Made by a program: the position numbers and the translations under genes | Shown: positions 54,625 to 64,000 of the stretch, one piece after another | How the letters are laid out: the number at the start of each line of letters is the position of its first letter | Numbering within the stretch: the stretch's first letter is position 1 | Notes under the pieces: model-generated | Told to the model about the DNA's origin: nothing | Seen by the model: the letters and a program-made list of their open reading frames with translations, nothing else | Databases searched by the model: none | Source: Adineta vaga | Lineage: Eukaryota > Rotifera | Direction: 5' to 3' | Length of the DNA stretch: 64,000 bases | Assembly: GCA_021613535.1 (NCBI GenBank) | Contig: CP075493.1 | Coordinates: forward strand, 12,648,001 to 12,712,000

Positions 54625-55481
54625 AATATGTGCAAAAGTTGTTGTTTTTTTAAATCTATTTTCATACTCATCGTTGATATATTCATACAATGGGAAAATT
54701 GTGATGTATTTCGTTTCTGTATTGAGAAAAGGATTATTTGAAAAATATGCATAATAAAAAACAAACAAGTCGAACATTTTGTCGCTATTTAAGAAAAAAT
54801 CGAATACAGTGGTGTGATATTCTTCACAAATGTAAATATAAGAGATAAGCTGGATTTTTTTGAACTTAAGTGTATAGTCTATTTATTTGATTCAAAATGT
54901 AATCGATATCCAATTCCAATAAATGCCTTGAAACACGAATACCTTAGTTTTGAATAAAGAATCATCAGAGTATTGTTATAAAAAAATGAAAAGATTTTAG
55001 ATCGATTTATTGGACATGTTTCTTTCTAGTCATATTCACTCCTATTACATTTATACTTTTTTTTCGCCTTACCGATTTACCATGTGACCCCACAAAAACC
55101 ATATGCATCTTCTTCTTTTTCTTACTTTCCTCCCATCTCAGTAGCGTGAGCATGTAATAAAATAATAACATCATATAACACTCACGCGTGTTATTCAGTA
55201 CAAATTATCTTTCAATGGCAAACATATTCAAGCTTCATTCGTTCAGTCTATATCTCTTTGATGAAAGAAGAAATTAGGCTAAATGAATCATTGTTTCATT
55301 GACTATATAGTTATATGATCTTAGTCATATGTCTCTATATATATATGCATACGCACTCTCTATCTACTTTAGACAATACTATTAAACTATTCAAAGATTT
55401 ATGTAAGTTCACTTTTCGAATGTAAGTAACCATACCGTATTTGAAACTAAAAGTTATTATTACTTTTTTACAGGCAATATC
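54625..55481. other. intergenic; possible 5' leader intron of the monooxygenase
   Basis: No coding region. A donor-like TATGTAAGTTC at about 55400 and an acceptor TTTTTTACAG at about 55462-55471 would remove a leader intron of about 70 bases just before the monooxygenase start. Confidence 0.4.
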
Positions 55482-56768
55482 ATGTCCTTATCAGTAAAAT
55501 CCAACACGATGGAAATAATCATTGTTGGTGGAAGTCTAGCAGGGTTACTCGTAGGATTAGCACTCAAACGACATGGTCATCATGTTCATATCTTAGAAAG
55601 AAATTCTCTACCACTTTTCCAAGGCAATGGAGCAGGTATTTTTGCAGGTGATGAAACTCGTCAATACATGGAAAAGTTTGACAAATGCGGACGAAATTTG
55701 GTTATACCAACGATGTTTCGACATCATCTGGATATTAATGGTAATGAAATTTATCGAGAGAATGGAACTCATTATGCAACCAGTTGGGATCTATTGTACC
55801 ATATTCTACGAGCAAATTTCGATGGTATTGAGAGTGAATATTGTAAACTACCAGATCAAATTGGTGCAATGACGCATTATGATTACGATGCAAACGTGAC
55901 AGATATGAAAGTAGACAATAATGGAGTAACGATATTTTACGAACAAAAGAATGAGAAAAAATCTATTCAAGGCAATATCTTGATTGCAGCAGATGGTGCC
56001 TCAAGTTTTATTCGAACAATAGTGAATCCAAATGTAAAACGAGAATACGTCGGCTACGTCGTTTGGCGAGGAACAGTACCTGAGTCAGATATATCCGAAT
56101 CAATTGCATTAGCGCTTATTGGATGTATCACTTTCTTTCATGCACCGGGTATACAATTTGCTTCCTATACTATTCCAGGAAAGAATGGTACACTTGACCG
56201 TAGAGATCGATTAATAAACTGGGTATGGTATTACAATTATGAAGATCCATCAGAAATTCTCACTGATTGCAATGGAAGAAAGCATCGTTGGACAGTACCT
56301 CGTGACAAAATTCAGCCGAAAATATGGGAAAGTCTAAAACAATATGCAAATGACCATCTCCCTCCTCAATTTATCGAATTAGTCAATTTAACGCGCTCAC
56401 CCTTCGTGCAAGCTATCAGTGACGTTCTTTCATCACAAGCGACTTATTACGATGGGCGAGTGGTGTTTGTCGGCGATGCATTAGCTGGATTTCGACCGCA
56501 TACTGCTGGTGCAACGAGTCAAGCTGCTTTTCATGCTTTGAAATTGTGGGAAACTATGAAAAACTGGGATGATTGGATCAAGAATAAGAATTCATATGAA
56601 AATATTGTGATGGAATTTGCTAGACATGGTATTCAGCATGGACAAAAGTTAGGTAATGCATCTCAATTTGGACACCACAAGTTCGATGGAACGATGAAGA
56701 TGGGTTACCTAACAACACCTGACCATATGTCAAACTCTCATAAAGATGAACAACAATATGATAATTAG
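55482..56768 (+). CDS. FAD-dependent monooxygenase (aromatic-ring hydroxylase class)
   Basis: 428 residues, no intron in the coding part. It has the dinucleotide fold IIIVGGSLAGLLVGLALK with GGSLAG, HVHILERN carrying the ribose-binding Glu, ILIAADGASSFIR (the conserved DG motif), and VVFVGDALAGFRPHTAGATS (the GD motif that binds the FAD ribityl chain). All three belong to class A flavoprotein hydroxylases. The insertion pattern and TIPGKNGTLDRRDRLINWVW segment recall 2,6-dihydroxypyridine hydroxylase-like enzymes of bacteria and fungi. It probably hydroxylates an aromatic or heterocyclic compound using NAD(P)H and oxygen. Candidate for horizontal transfer. MSLSVKSN before the fold may be extra; the Met at 55509 is an alternative start. 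Confidence 0.8.
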   Translation: MSLSVKSNTMEIIIVGGSLAGLLVGLALKRHGHHVHILERNSLPLFQGNGAGIFAGDETRQYMEKFDKCGRNLVIPTMFRHHLDINGNEIYRENGTHYATSWDLLYHILRANFDGIESEYCKLPDQIGAMTHYDYDANVTDMKVDNNGVTIFYEQKNEKKSIQGNILIAADGASSFIRTIVNPNVKREYVGYVVWRGTVPESDISESIALALIGCITFFHAPGIQFASYTIPGKNGTLDRRDRLINWVWYYNYEDPSEILTDCNGRKHRWTVPRDKIQPKIWESLKQYANDHLPPQFIELVNLTRSPFVQAISDVLSSQATYYDGRVVFVGDALAGFRPHTAGATSQAAFHALKLWETMKNWDDWIKNKNSYENIVMEFARHGIQHGQKLGNASQFGHHKFDGTMKMGYLTTPDHMSNSHKDEQQYDN

Positions 56769-56822
56769 GGTGCGGCGTGTAGGAATTTTTGAAATCTGCA
56801 TTCATTTCCATACCCTCCACAT
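56766..56822. repeat. hairpin-type element at the monooxygenase stop codon
   Basis: TAGGGTGCGGCGTGTAGG begins inside the TAG stop codon and CCATACCCTCCACATGTAG ends the element. The arms are weakly complementary. It is a degenerate copy of the interspersed element placed directly at the 3' end of a gene. Confidence 0.4.
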
Positions 56823-57018
56823 GTAGTGATGCAATAATACTTGGTTATTACCAAGTATTTGTTTTTTTACCCTATCGTTTTTTTTCTTCCTGTGTTTTTT
56901 TCCTTCATTTTTCGGCATTCTGCTAGTATAAAAACGGTAGTATCTAATCAAATGACGCATTTTATGCATACGTTTTTCCTGCATCAGAACAATAACTTAT
57001 TTTAGACAATAAAAAAGA

Positions 57019-58677
57019 ATGGTAGGCTTCAAAATACAAAACAAAGATTCGATATTATCTAAATTCATATGTCCACAATGTTCACGGCTGCTGCGTAATC
57101 CTGTTCAATTAACTAATTGTGGTCATCGTATATGTCAGTCATGTACTGAGGAACAAGAGGGGTAGATTATATTGATTTGTGAGATAATGTTTTAAATTTG
57201 TTAGCTCTTTATATAGTGATATGATCATATGTGTGGAATGTCATGAGAAGATGTCTCGAGAAAAAGTACAATTTGATCGAGGTTTCAGAAATGAGATGCA
57301 GATGTTATTAATCGTTTGTGGATTTTGTAATTGGACTGATATATTGAAGAATTATCAAGTAGGTTTTTCCCTCTTTTTCTATTCTGAATAAAAATGGAGT
57401 TTGTTATTATAGAGTCATCTTAACGAGATTCATCCGAATCCAACATGCATTTATTGCGAAGAAAAATTTCTTTCAGTTTCTGATCTTGATCAACATGAAG
57501 TATATCAATGTCAAAAAGTCACTATTGATTGTCCATTAAAACAATTTGGATGCAAAGAAATGGTATATTCACATCGTCAATTGATTCGTTTAGTTGTTAA
57601 AATTCTTTTTATTTAGATATTGCGTGTCAATTTAAAACAACATTATCGAAGTTTAGAACATCAACTAGTATTCATAAATATAATTCAGTATCTAAAATCA
57701 ATCGAACGTTCGACTTTAGAAAATAATGCAATACAATTACAAGAAATACTTGAAACACTAGATATTTTATCGAATAGTCTAACAATCTTGCATGATGACT
57801 TAAAACGTCTTTGGAGTGAATCAAATCAATATGAAGTTACATTCGATCAGTTGAGACAAGATTTTTCAGCAATAAAAACATCTATTCAAGAACAATATGG
57901 TATTATAGATAGTGTAAAAATGAATCAAAATATTCTTGAACAAGATCTTAATTCAATAGAACAAAATATGAATGATATAGTACATGCTTCCTATGATGGA
58001 ACATTCATGTGGAAAATCACTGATGTACAATCAAAGATAAGTATGTCATCTAGATTTTGACGTGTGACATGTAAAAGTGTTTGAGATATGTAAGTTATTT
58101 ATATAAATTATAATTTGTCTATATAGATGATGCACAATTAGAAGAGCAAACATCAATTGATTCACCATCATTTTATTCATCCTCAACGGGTTACAAAATG
58201 TGTTTACGTATTTATCTAAATGGTGATAGAAATGGGCGAGGAAAATTTATTTCATTATTTTTTATTCTTATGCGTGGTGAATATGATGCTATTCTTAAAT
58301 TTCCATTTGATTTCAAAATAACCTTTTGTCTCTATGATCAAACGGATAAAAAGAATCACATTATCGATACATTTCGACCAGATATCAATTCTAATAGTTT
58401 TGAACGTTCACGATCCGATATAAACATTGCAAGTGGTATATCTTCATTTGCTTCTTTGACACTATTTCAACAACAAAATAGTCCATATGTTCGAGATGAT
58501 ACAATTTTCATCAAAGTGTTGGTTGATTTTAACGATACTCCAAAAGATCTATTACCTTATACATTTAATCTCAATGCAGGATTAACAAGTCAAATACAAA
58601 GCGCCAAGATTCGACAAGAAGTTGAAAAACCACAATCATCATCCGCTTCTACGACTATGAATATTGTTACAGATTGA
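57019..58677 (+). CDS. TRAF-type protein: RING, zinc-finger region, coiled coil, MATH domain
   Basis: Five exons with short introns. The first (57019-57162) encodes a RING finger: FICPQCSRLLRNPVQLTNCG then HRICQSC. The next two carry Cys/His pairs typical of TRAF zinc fingers (CVECHEKMS, CIYCEEKF, DCPLKQFGCKEM). The fourth (about 57617-58040) forms a coiled coil (LQEILETLDILSNSL; IDSVKMNQNILEQDLNSI) and starts the MATH fold (GTFMWKITDVQSKI). The last completes it (GYKMCLRIYLNGDRNGRGKF, ending MNIVTD). The domain order matches TRAF E3 ubiquitin ligases in receptor signalling. No stop or frame break is visible. Confidence 0.85.
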
Positions 58678-59469
58678 ACTATATAGTAATAATTCCATAG
58701 ATGTAGAGCGAAATTTCGTATATTCAGAACTTATTTGTAGTGTTTTTCTCAGAGAGCACATTGATGTCAACAATAGTAATAAGAATGTAATTAAACAGCT
58801 CGATACGTTTTCTTCTTTCTACGGGTGCTGATTATAAATAAACATGTCAATCTTGTATCTAATGACAGTGTTACTAATCAACGATAGATAAGATTAGAGC
58901 AAGTAAAAACAATAAAATGCACGCGTAACATGTAGCATATTTGGTAAAATTTACATTCTACTGATAGAGAACGAACAACGTGTTCTTCCCAAGAATATTG
59001 GTTGTACTATAAATAAACAACCGAATAACGAGTTGAAGCAATCATTTTTCATGTCTACATTATTTTCATTTGAACAGAACTAACATATAGGACAGCAGCA
59101 CGCAAGAGCATAGAAGGATCTTCACATCAAATGCATCCATGATGCAGTATATATCTCTAATGTTACAAGCACGATAGTATGACATAGATAAATACATGTT
59201 CTGAATGTATATGTAAAGCATTCTTTTCTGCTGTCCCTGTATTATATGTAGCATTGAATTGTTATACAAATAATAAGACGTGTCGATTCTTTGCTAATTA
59301 TTCGTCAACAACAACAATGAAGATAGATCTTAACTCATCATTTATATTTACTCAATTGCCATCTTTGCAAATTATTACGACAGGTAATTGTATTTTTTGT
59401 TTATCGTACAGATTCATCGCTATAAACACTCTCAAGATGACATGAAATGATTACTTTGAGAAAGAAAAC
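58678..59469. other. intergenic, no gene seen
   Basis: AT-rich spacer with short frames that lack motifs. Confidence 0.5.
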
Positions 59470-59905
<436 letters not shown>

Positions 59906-60901
59906 ATAAATTTCTTCATGTAAAATTTTCGACCAAATTCTTTATTTTTGTTTCGGTAAAATTTCATTAAAAAGAATGACATGGTCCATCATACATTTTC
60001 TCATCAATATCTATTCAATTCATCTATCATTGAGTTTCGTAGAATTAGTTTTGAATTTCTTCGTTTTCACATTCGTAGAGTTCGACTTCGTTTCTATGAG
60101 GACATCAGTCCCACCTATTCCAATGCTCATTAATTATAAGTATTACAATTTCGTCGATCTATTTTACCAAACTTTCAGTGCACATCTTCGTTTCTATAAC
60201 GTATACTCTCTTTCTATATCAAAGAGTAAGATAAGTATAATGATTTTACGACGCCTGCATTTTTCTTTGTTTCTTTTTCTAACATACCAACATGGTTTTT
60301 TTAAGATAAGATAAGCAATGATTTTACGACCTATTTTTCTTATTCTCCTCTTTTTCTATAACCCGCACTATTTTTCTTATTCTTTAAATAAATATTATTT
60401 TCACCGATTCTATTTGAATATGCTTACACAAGTGAGAATATGATATTATTTATCATTGGAATATCTATGATATCATTGATTTGTCCGATAATATCTTTCA
60501 TATCTGTAGGATCTATATTATGTCATTGCACATTACATTATACATCGAACATATTTTCACATCAACATCATTTCATCGTGAGCAACATCATTGAATTAAA
60601 AAATCTCATAATATACAAATCTCTTATCACTGTTTTGCCACTACATACGACGAAAATAAATAAGTGACTATAAGTGATTATAAAAATCATGAGAAAAGTC
60701 CTTTTTCTTTTTGTTGTTATTTATGCATTACAGAATGTAAACTGAACGCATGGACGGAGTTATATGAAAGTGATTTGCGTGACAAGTTCTGTAGTACTTG
60801 AAATTTTCCTCATTTTAGATCGTATTGATACTGAAGTTGAACTGCATAGAAATCTAATAGCAAAACGTATGAATAGATTTAAAAGACAAATCTACTTACC
60901 G
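59906..60901. other. intergenic, no gene recognised
   Basis: T-rich with short open frames of low complexity. Repeated AGATAAGATAAGCAATGATTTTACG words occur near 60230-60320 as a partial tandem duplication of TATAATGATTTTACGACG / GCAATGATTTTACGACC. Confidence 0.4.
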
Positions 60902-61161
60902 ATCGATCGAAGCAAAAACAATAAACCACTTATTGTTGCTGCTAAAAAGTAACGTACACATGGATTTGAATGAAGTGTTCGACGTGTGAATACGTAAATA
61001 CTGCATGAATGACCAATAATACGCGGAATAAGTATGAAAAAAGACCAAAATCGAAAGAATATTTGATTAGCATATTCAATTGCATTGACTTCAGCAGAAG
61101 ACATACTTGGGTTTGTTGAGTAGAAGTTCCAAATAATCAAAAGAGTAACAAATAATGTCAT
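60902..61161 (-). pseudogene. GPCR fragment, N-terminal third only
   Basis: MSSAEVNAIEYANQIFFRFW, then SFFILIPRIIGHSCSIYVFT and RRTLHSNPCVRYFLAATISG, correspond to TM1, intracellular loop 1 and TM2 of a bdelloid-type seven-helix receptor (SNPCVRYF is the loop motif that parallels SPCAFYFL of the GPCR at 32906). After TM2 a donor-like GTAAGT follows, and nothing further of the receptor is visible. The remaining five helices are missing. Probably a relic. Confidence 0.55.
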
Positions 61162-61716
61162 CTAATTGTATACTTGTCTGTATGACTTAAAAAAAAGTTA
61201 GATAAATTCATTACGTCAATTCATATTTTGTTAATAGAACTAATTTACATACATATTATAAGCACAATGGCCGACCTCGTTACTTTCATAATTTTTTTAA
61301 TCTTTTTACTGACATCACCCTTACTTCAACATACAAGGGAAAGAAAAAAATTAATAATCAACTTTTGTTCGTTATCAGGCCAAAAAAAGTATAAAAATTA
61401 CAGCACCTAAAGTGAGAAAGAGTGCATCAAAACAAACATTTATAAAATAAAGTAATTTTTCTAAACAAGAGTTGCAATATCTATGATTTGATAAAATACA
61501 TAAACTAACAACATTGCAGTTGACATCAATGGCTCGTCAACACATTTCCAAAGTTGACTTCATACGTCTTTTTTTGTATTTTTCTCGAATACTTATACAA
61601 GCATTTAATTATTAGCATTCTTCTATGAAACAAAACTATTTGTTAATATTTTATAGCAGAAAAAAAGAGTTTTCTTTTAATTCATTATTGTTCATTTACT
61701 GACCATCATCAATCTT
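61162..61716. other. intergenic, no gene seen
   Basis: AT-rich spacer without a supportable feature. Confidence 0.45.
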
Positions 61717-61788
61717 ACCAAATGGAAAAGTATTATAGTTACTGGTGGACAGAATGGTACTTCTTTCGCAAGTGCTGAATTGTATTGA
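61717..61788 (+). pseudogene. single kelch-repeat relic
   Basis: TKWKSIIVTGGQNGTSFASA then ELY and a stop. TGGQNGTSFASAELY is the core of one kelch motif (double Gly, then the AELY strand). No neighbouring repeats survive. Confidence 0.45.
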
Positions 61789-62397
61789 TCATTAGTGACA
61801 CAACGATATTGTTCTCCGATAAACTGAAATTCAAGATCTGTTTATGAATTCAATGGTGTAATGTTTGTTGAACAAACTTCAATTGATAATAGTCAGTTTT
61901 TTGTATATACAAGTTTTTTTTCTGAAGAAAAATGCATTTAATTATATGTATGTAAAGTGCTATATTATCATTTATATCATATCTCACATTTCTATATAAC
62001 AGCGCTTCGAAAAAAAGATGAACTGGTTTTCATAAAACTAGAATGAAGAATATGCATTTTATTTGAAAGTAACCTTTGCCTTTTCATGTGACTTCGGTAG
62101 ACACGTTTTTTTTATAATAACGGATAGACAGGGTAAGAAACTAGTGTCTATTCTTCTGTATCAATGATATGAAGTAAAATATACGATATATTTTCCACTT
62201 GCTCGACTACTTACATAGGTATTACATCAATAAAGCATGTGATTATGATATAGCGTTCTTTTTCACGTGTAATATTAAAATTTGTCGTTCTATGACGAAA
62301 TTCACAATCATGTGAATACTTAATATATGAGTACATTTATATGCTATCAATATTTTTAAAGTAAACGATATCTTTTATCTCTTATACTTATTCAAGA
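61789..62397. other. intergenic, no gene seen
   Basis: AT-rich upstream region of the F-box relic gene. Confidence 0.45.
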
Positions 62398-64000
62398 ATG
62401 TCTACTGTGGATTCTCTATCATTACCCGTCGAACTTCTTTATCGAATTCTTGATCATTTGGATTTTAAAAGCATTTTTTGTTCTTTTCGATGTGTTTGCA
62501 AACAATTCCATGCCACAAGTATTACTTACAATAAATTGAAGGTAGATTTTACCGCAATTTCAAAGTCCAATTTAGAACCCGTCTCTTATATTATTCAACC
62601 TGAAAACATCATTTCATTAGTTATTCCCAATAATTATGAGGGGAAATTAAGCAAATTTTTCTCAATTTATGACATTCATCGTTTTACACGAATTTGCTCA
62701 TTGACTTTTGATCGAATCGATCATGCGGATCTCGATCGATTCTTACAACATATCAATATTTTTACACTGGTTTCACTTTCAATGAATTCATGTGAATCAA
62801 ATACATCCAAAACACTGACTACTATTTTATCAGCTACCAATCGATGTCATTTAAAGAAGTTATGTTCCCATAAGTGTGATGATACAATCAAACATGTGTC
62901 ACAACCCGTTCAATATGCTTTACAACATCTGACTATTGGAATTTGTACATATTATGAGCTTAATTTGATTCTTTATCATTTACCTCATTTACGTACACTT
63001 GCATTGAAAAAATGTAATATGTTTAGTCTAGGCGGACCAAATATTGTACCTTCGGCTGACCTACACTATCCACAATTAACGTCACTAACGATGGAAAGTT
63101 GTCCATATTCTGCAGACCATCTCAAAACTATCCTTTCATTAACACCATCATTGATTCACCTTAAACTGAGTTCTCATGGACAATCATCGTTTTTTCTATT
63201 TGATGGTACCCTATGGGCCAAGTTTATTCAAGCAAAATTACCTCATTGGATAGATTCGAGTTTACGTTTTCTGCTTCTTTCTCTTTAAATTTTGATACGG
63301 ACAGTCCCAAATCACGAATACTTTCATTTCAAACACCATTTTGATTGGATGACAAACATTGGTTCGTTACTTGTGATTATTATCTTACAGGTTCGTGTGA
63401 ACATCGAATGGTAATCTACACATTACCAACATATACTACGATGGAATCAGGAATCATAGTCCGATATAAAGCATCATCAATCAATGATGTTCACCTTTTG
63501 AATAAAAACGTCATAGATGGAACTATTGTTACAGAAGATTTTAGTATAAAATAGTTTTCGATTTTAAAGTTCATTAGTTTTACGTAGATACTCACTACAC
63601 TCAATCTCGATGGCAAACAAATCACCGATATAATTCTAGTTTATTCTTTTCACATCTATTTTAATTGATTAACTTAGACGCTCAGTGCACTCTATCTTCG
63701 TGAAAGTTATATCCAAGATAATGAAATACAATATTTATCTGAAGCATTAAAAAATAATACGATAATTTATAGTTCTACTTTGTTTGTATATCTATCTTTC
63801 ATCTTTGAATGTATAGACACTCACCTTACTTTATCTTGAAAATAATCAGATTCATACGATTGGAATACAAGGCCTAACTGATATGTTGCGAAACAAAGTG
63901 ATATACTCTTTATTCTATCTCAACTTTCTCTTTCTACGTAGCCACTAATTACACTAGATCTTAAAAACAATCATTTCACAACTGAAGGAACACGATATCT
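62398..64000 (+). pseudogene. F-box/leucine-rich-repeat gene with frameshift and premature stop, runs off window
   Basis: The same layout as the gene at 51433-53798. An F-box (SLPVELLYRILDHLDFKSIF, then VCKQFHATS) is followed by a leucine-rich region to about 63240, where one base seems missing (between LPH and the expected LDRFEF), shifting frame to a stop at 63286-63288. The restored frame meets TGA where the related gene has Trp (PFWVTDKRWF versus PF-stop-LDDKHWF), then continues with DKHWFVTCDYYLTG. Repeat exons follow: LTTLNLDGKQITDI, LSALYLRESYIQDNEIQYLS, LLYLENNQIHTIGIQ and LITLDLKNNHFTTEG. The first is cut short and one lacks a GT donor. A decaying copy. Confidence 0.7.

Overview
This window is AT-rich metazoan nuclear DNA, most likely from a bdelloid rotifer. 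Genes carry very short GT-AG introns (about 50-60 bases) or none. The gene content is typical of bdelloids: F-box/leucine-rich proteins, rhodopsin-like GPCRs, a GIMAP-like GTPase, FG-GAP and GEVED repeat proteins, and intronless enzymes of bacterial or fungal type. Short inverted-repeat elements built on GGGTGTGGGTGTG are scattered between genes; they contain TGTGGG, the published bdelloid telomere hexamer. The bdelloid assignment is inference; no ribosomal or mitochondrial marker is present.

Layout. 1-8 kb: a small membrane protein, a decayed copy of a gene found intact at 34.6-35.0 kb, an UNC-93-like transporter, a FAD oxidoreductase and a methyltransferase. 8-16 kb: an F-box gene, a frameshifted DUF3431-like glycosyltransferase, a decayed endonuclease/exonuclease/phosphatase gene, a GPS-domain relic, an FG-GAP protein and an F-box relic. 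16-26 kb: a small secreted Cys-rich protein, a PGAP4-like glycosyltransferase, a broken asteroid-family nuclease gene and a GPCR. 27 kb: tRNA-Asp and initiator tRNA-Met. 28-35 kb: a GIMAP-like GTPase with an altered P-loop, a 5'-truncated leucine-rich gene, a PLAC8-like protein and a second GPCR. 35.5-37.2 kb: a divergent GNAT acetyltransferase / short-chain dehydrogenase pair.

37.4-44.4 kb is the most interesting block. Two thioredoxin-like modules and a membrane-anchored protein with four GEVED domains lie head to tail on the minus strand. They share Ser/Gly/Gln-rich N-terminal motifs, and phase-1 splice sites would join them in frame, so they may form one large gene. 45-50.5 kb: an arylacetamide-deacetylase-like hydrolase and a divergent pair of MACPF (perforin-like) secreted proteins with C-terminal EGF-like modules.

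51-59 kb: an F-box gene fused to leucine-rich repeats with one repeat per exon, a small orphan gene, a FAD monooxygenase and a TRAF-type RING/MATH protein. 59-64 kb holds mostly broken genes: an SDR fragment, a GPCR fragment, a kelch relic and a second F-box/leucine-rich gene with a frameshift and a premature stop that runs off the window.

There is no single operon-like pathway. The window reads as an accessory-rich, rapidly decaying region in which intact genes alternate with relics.
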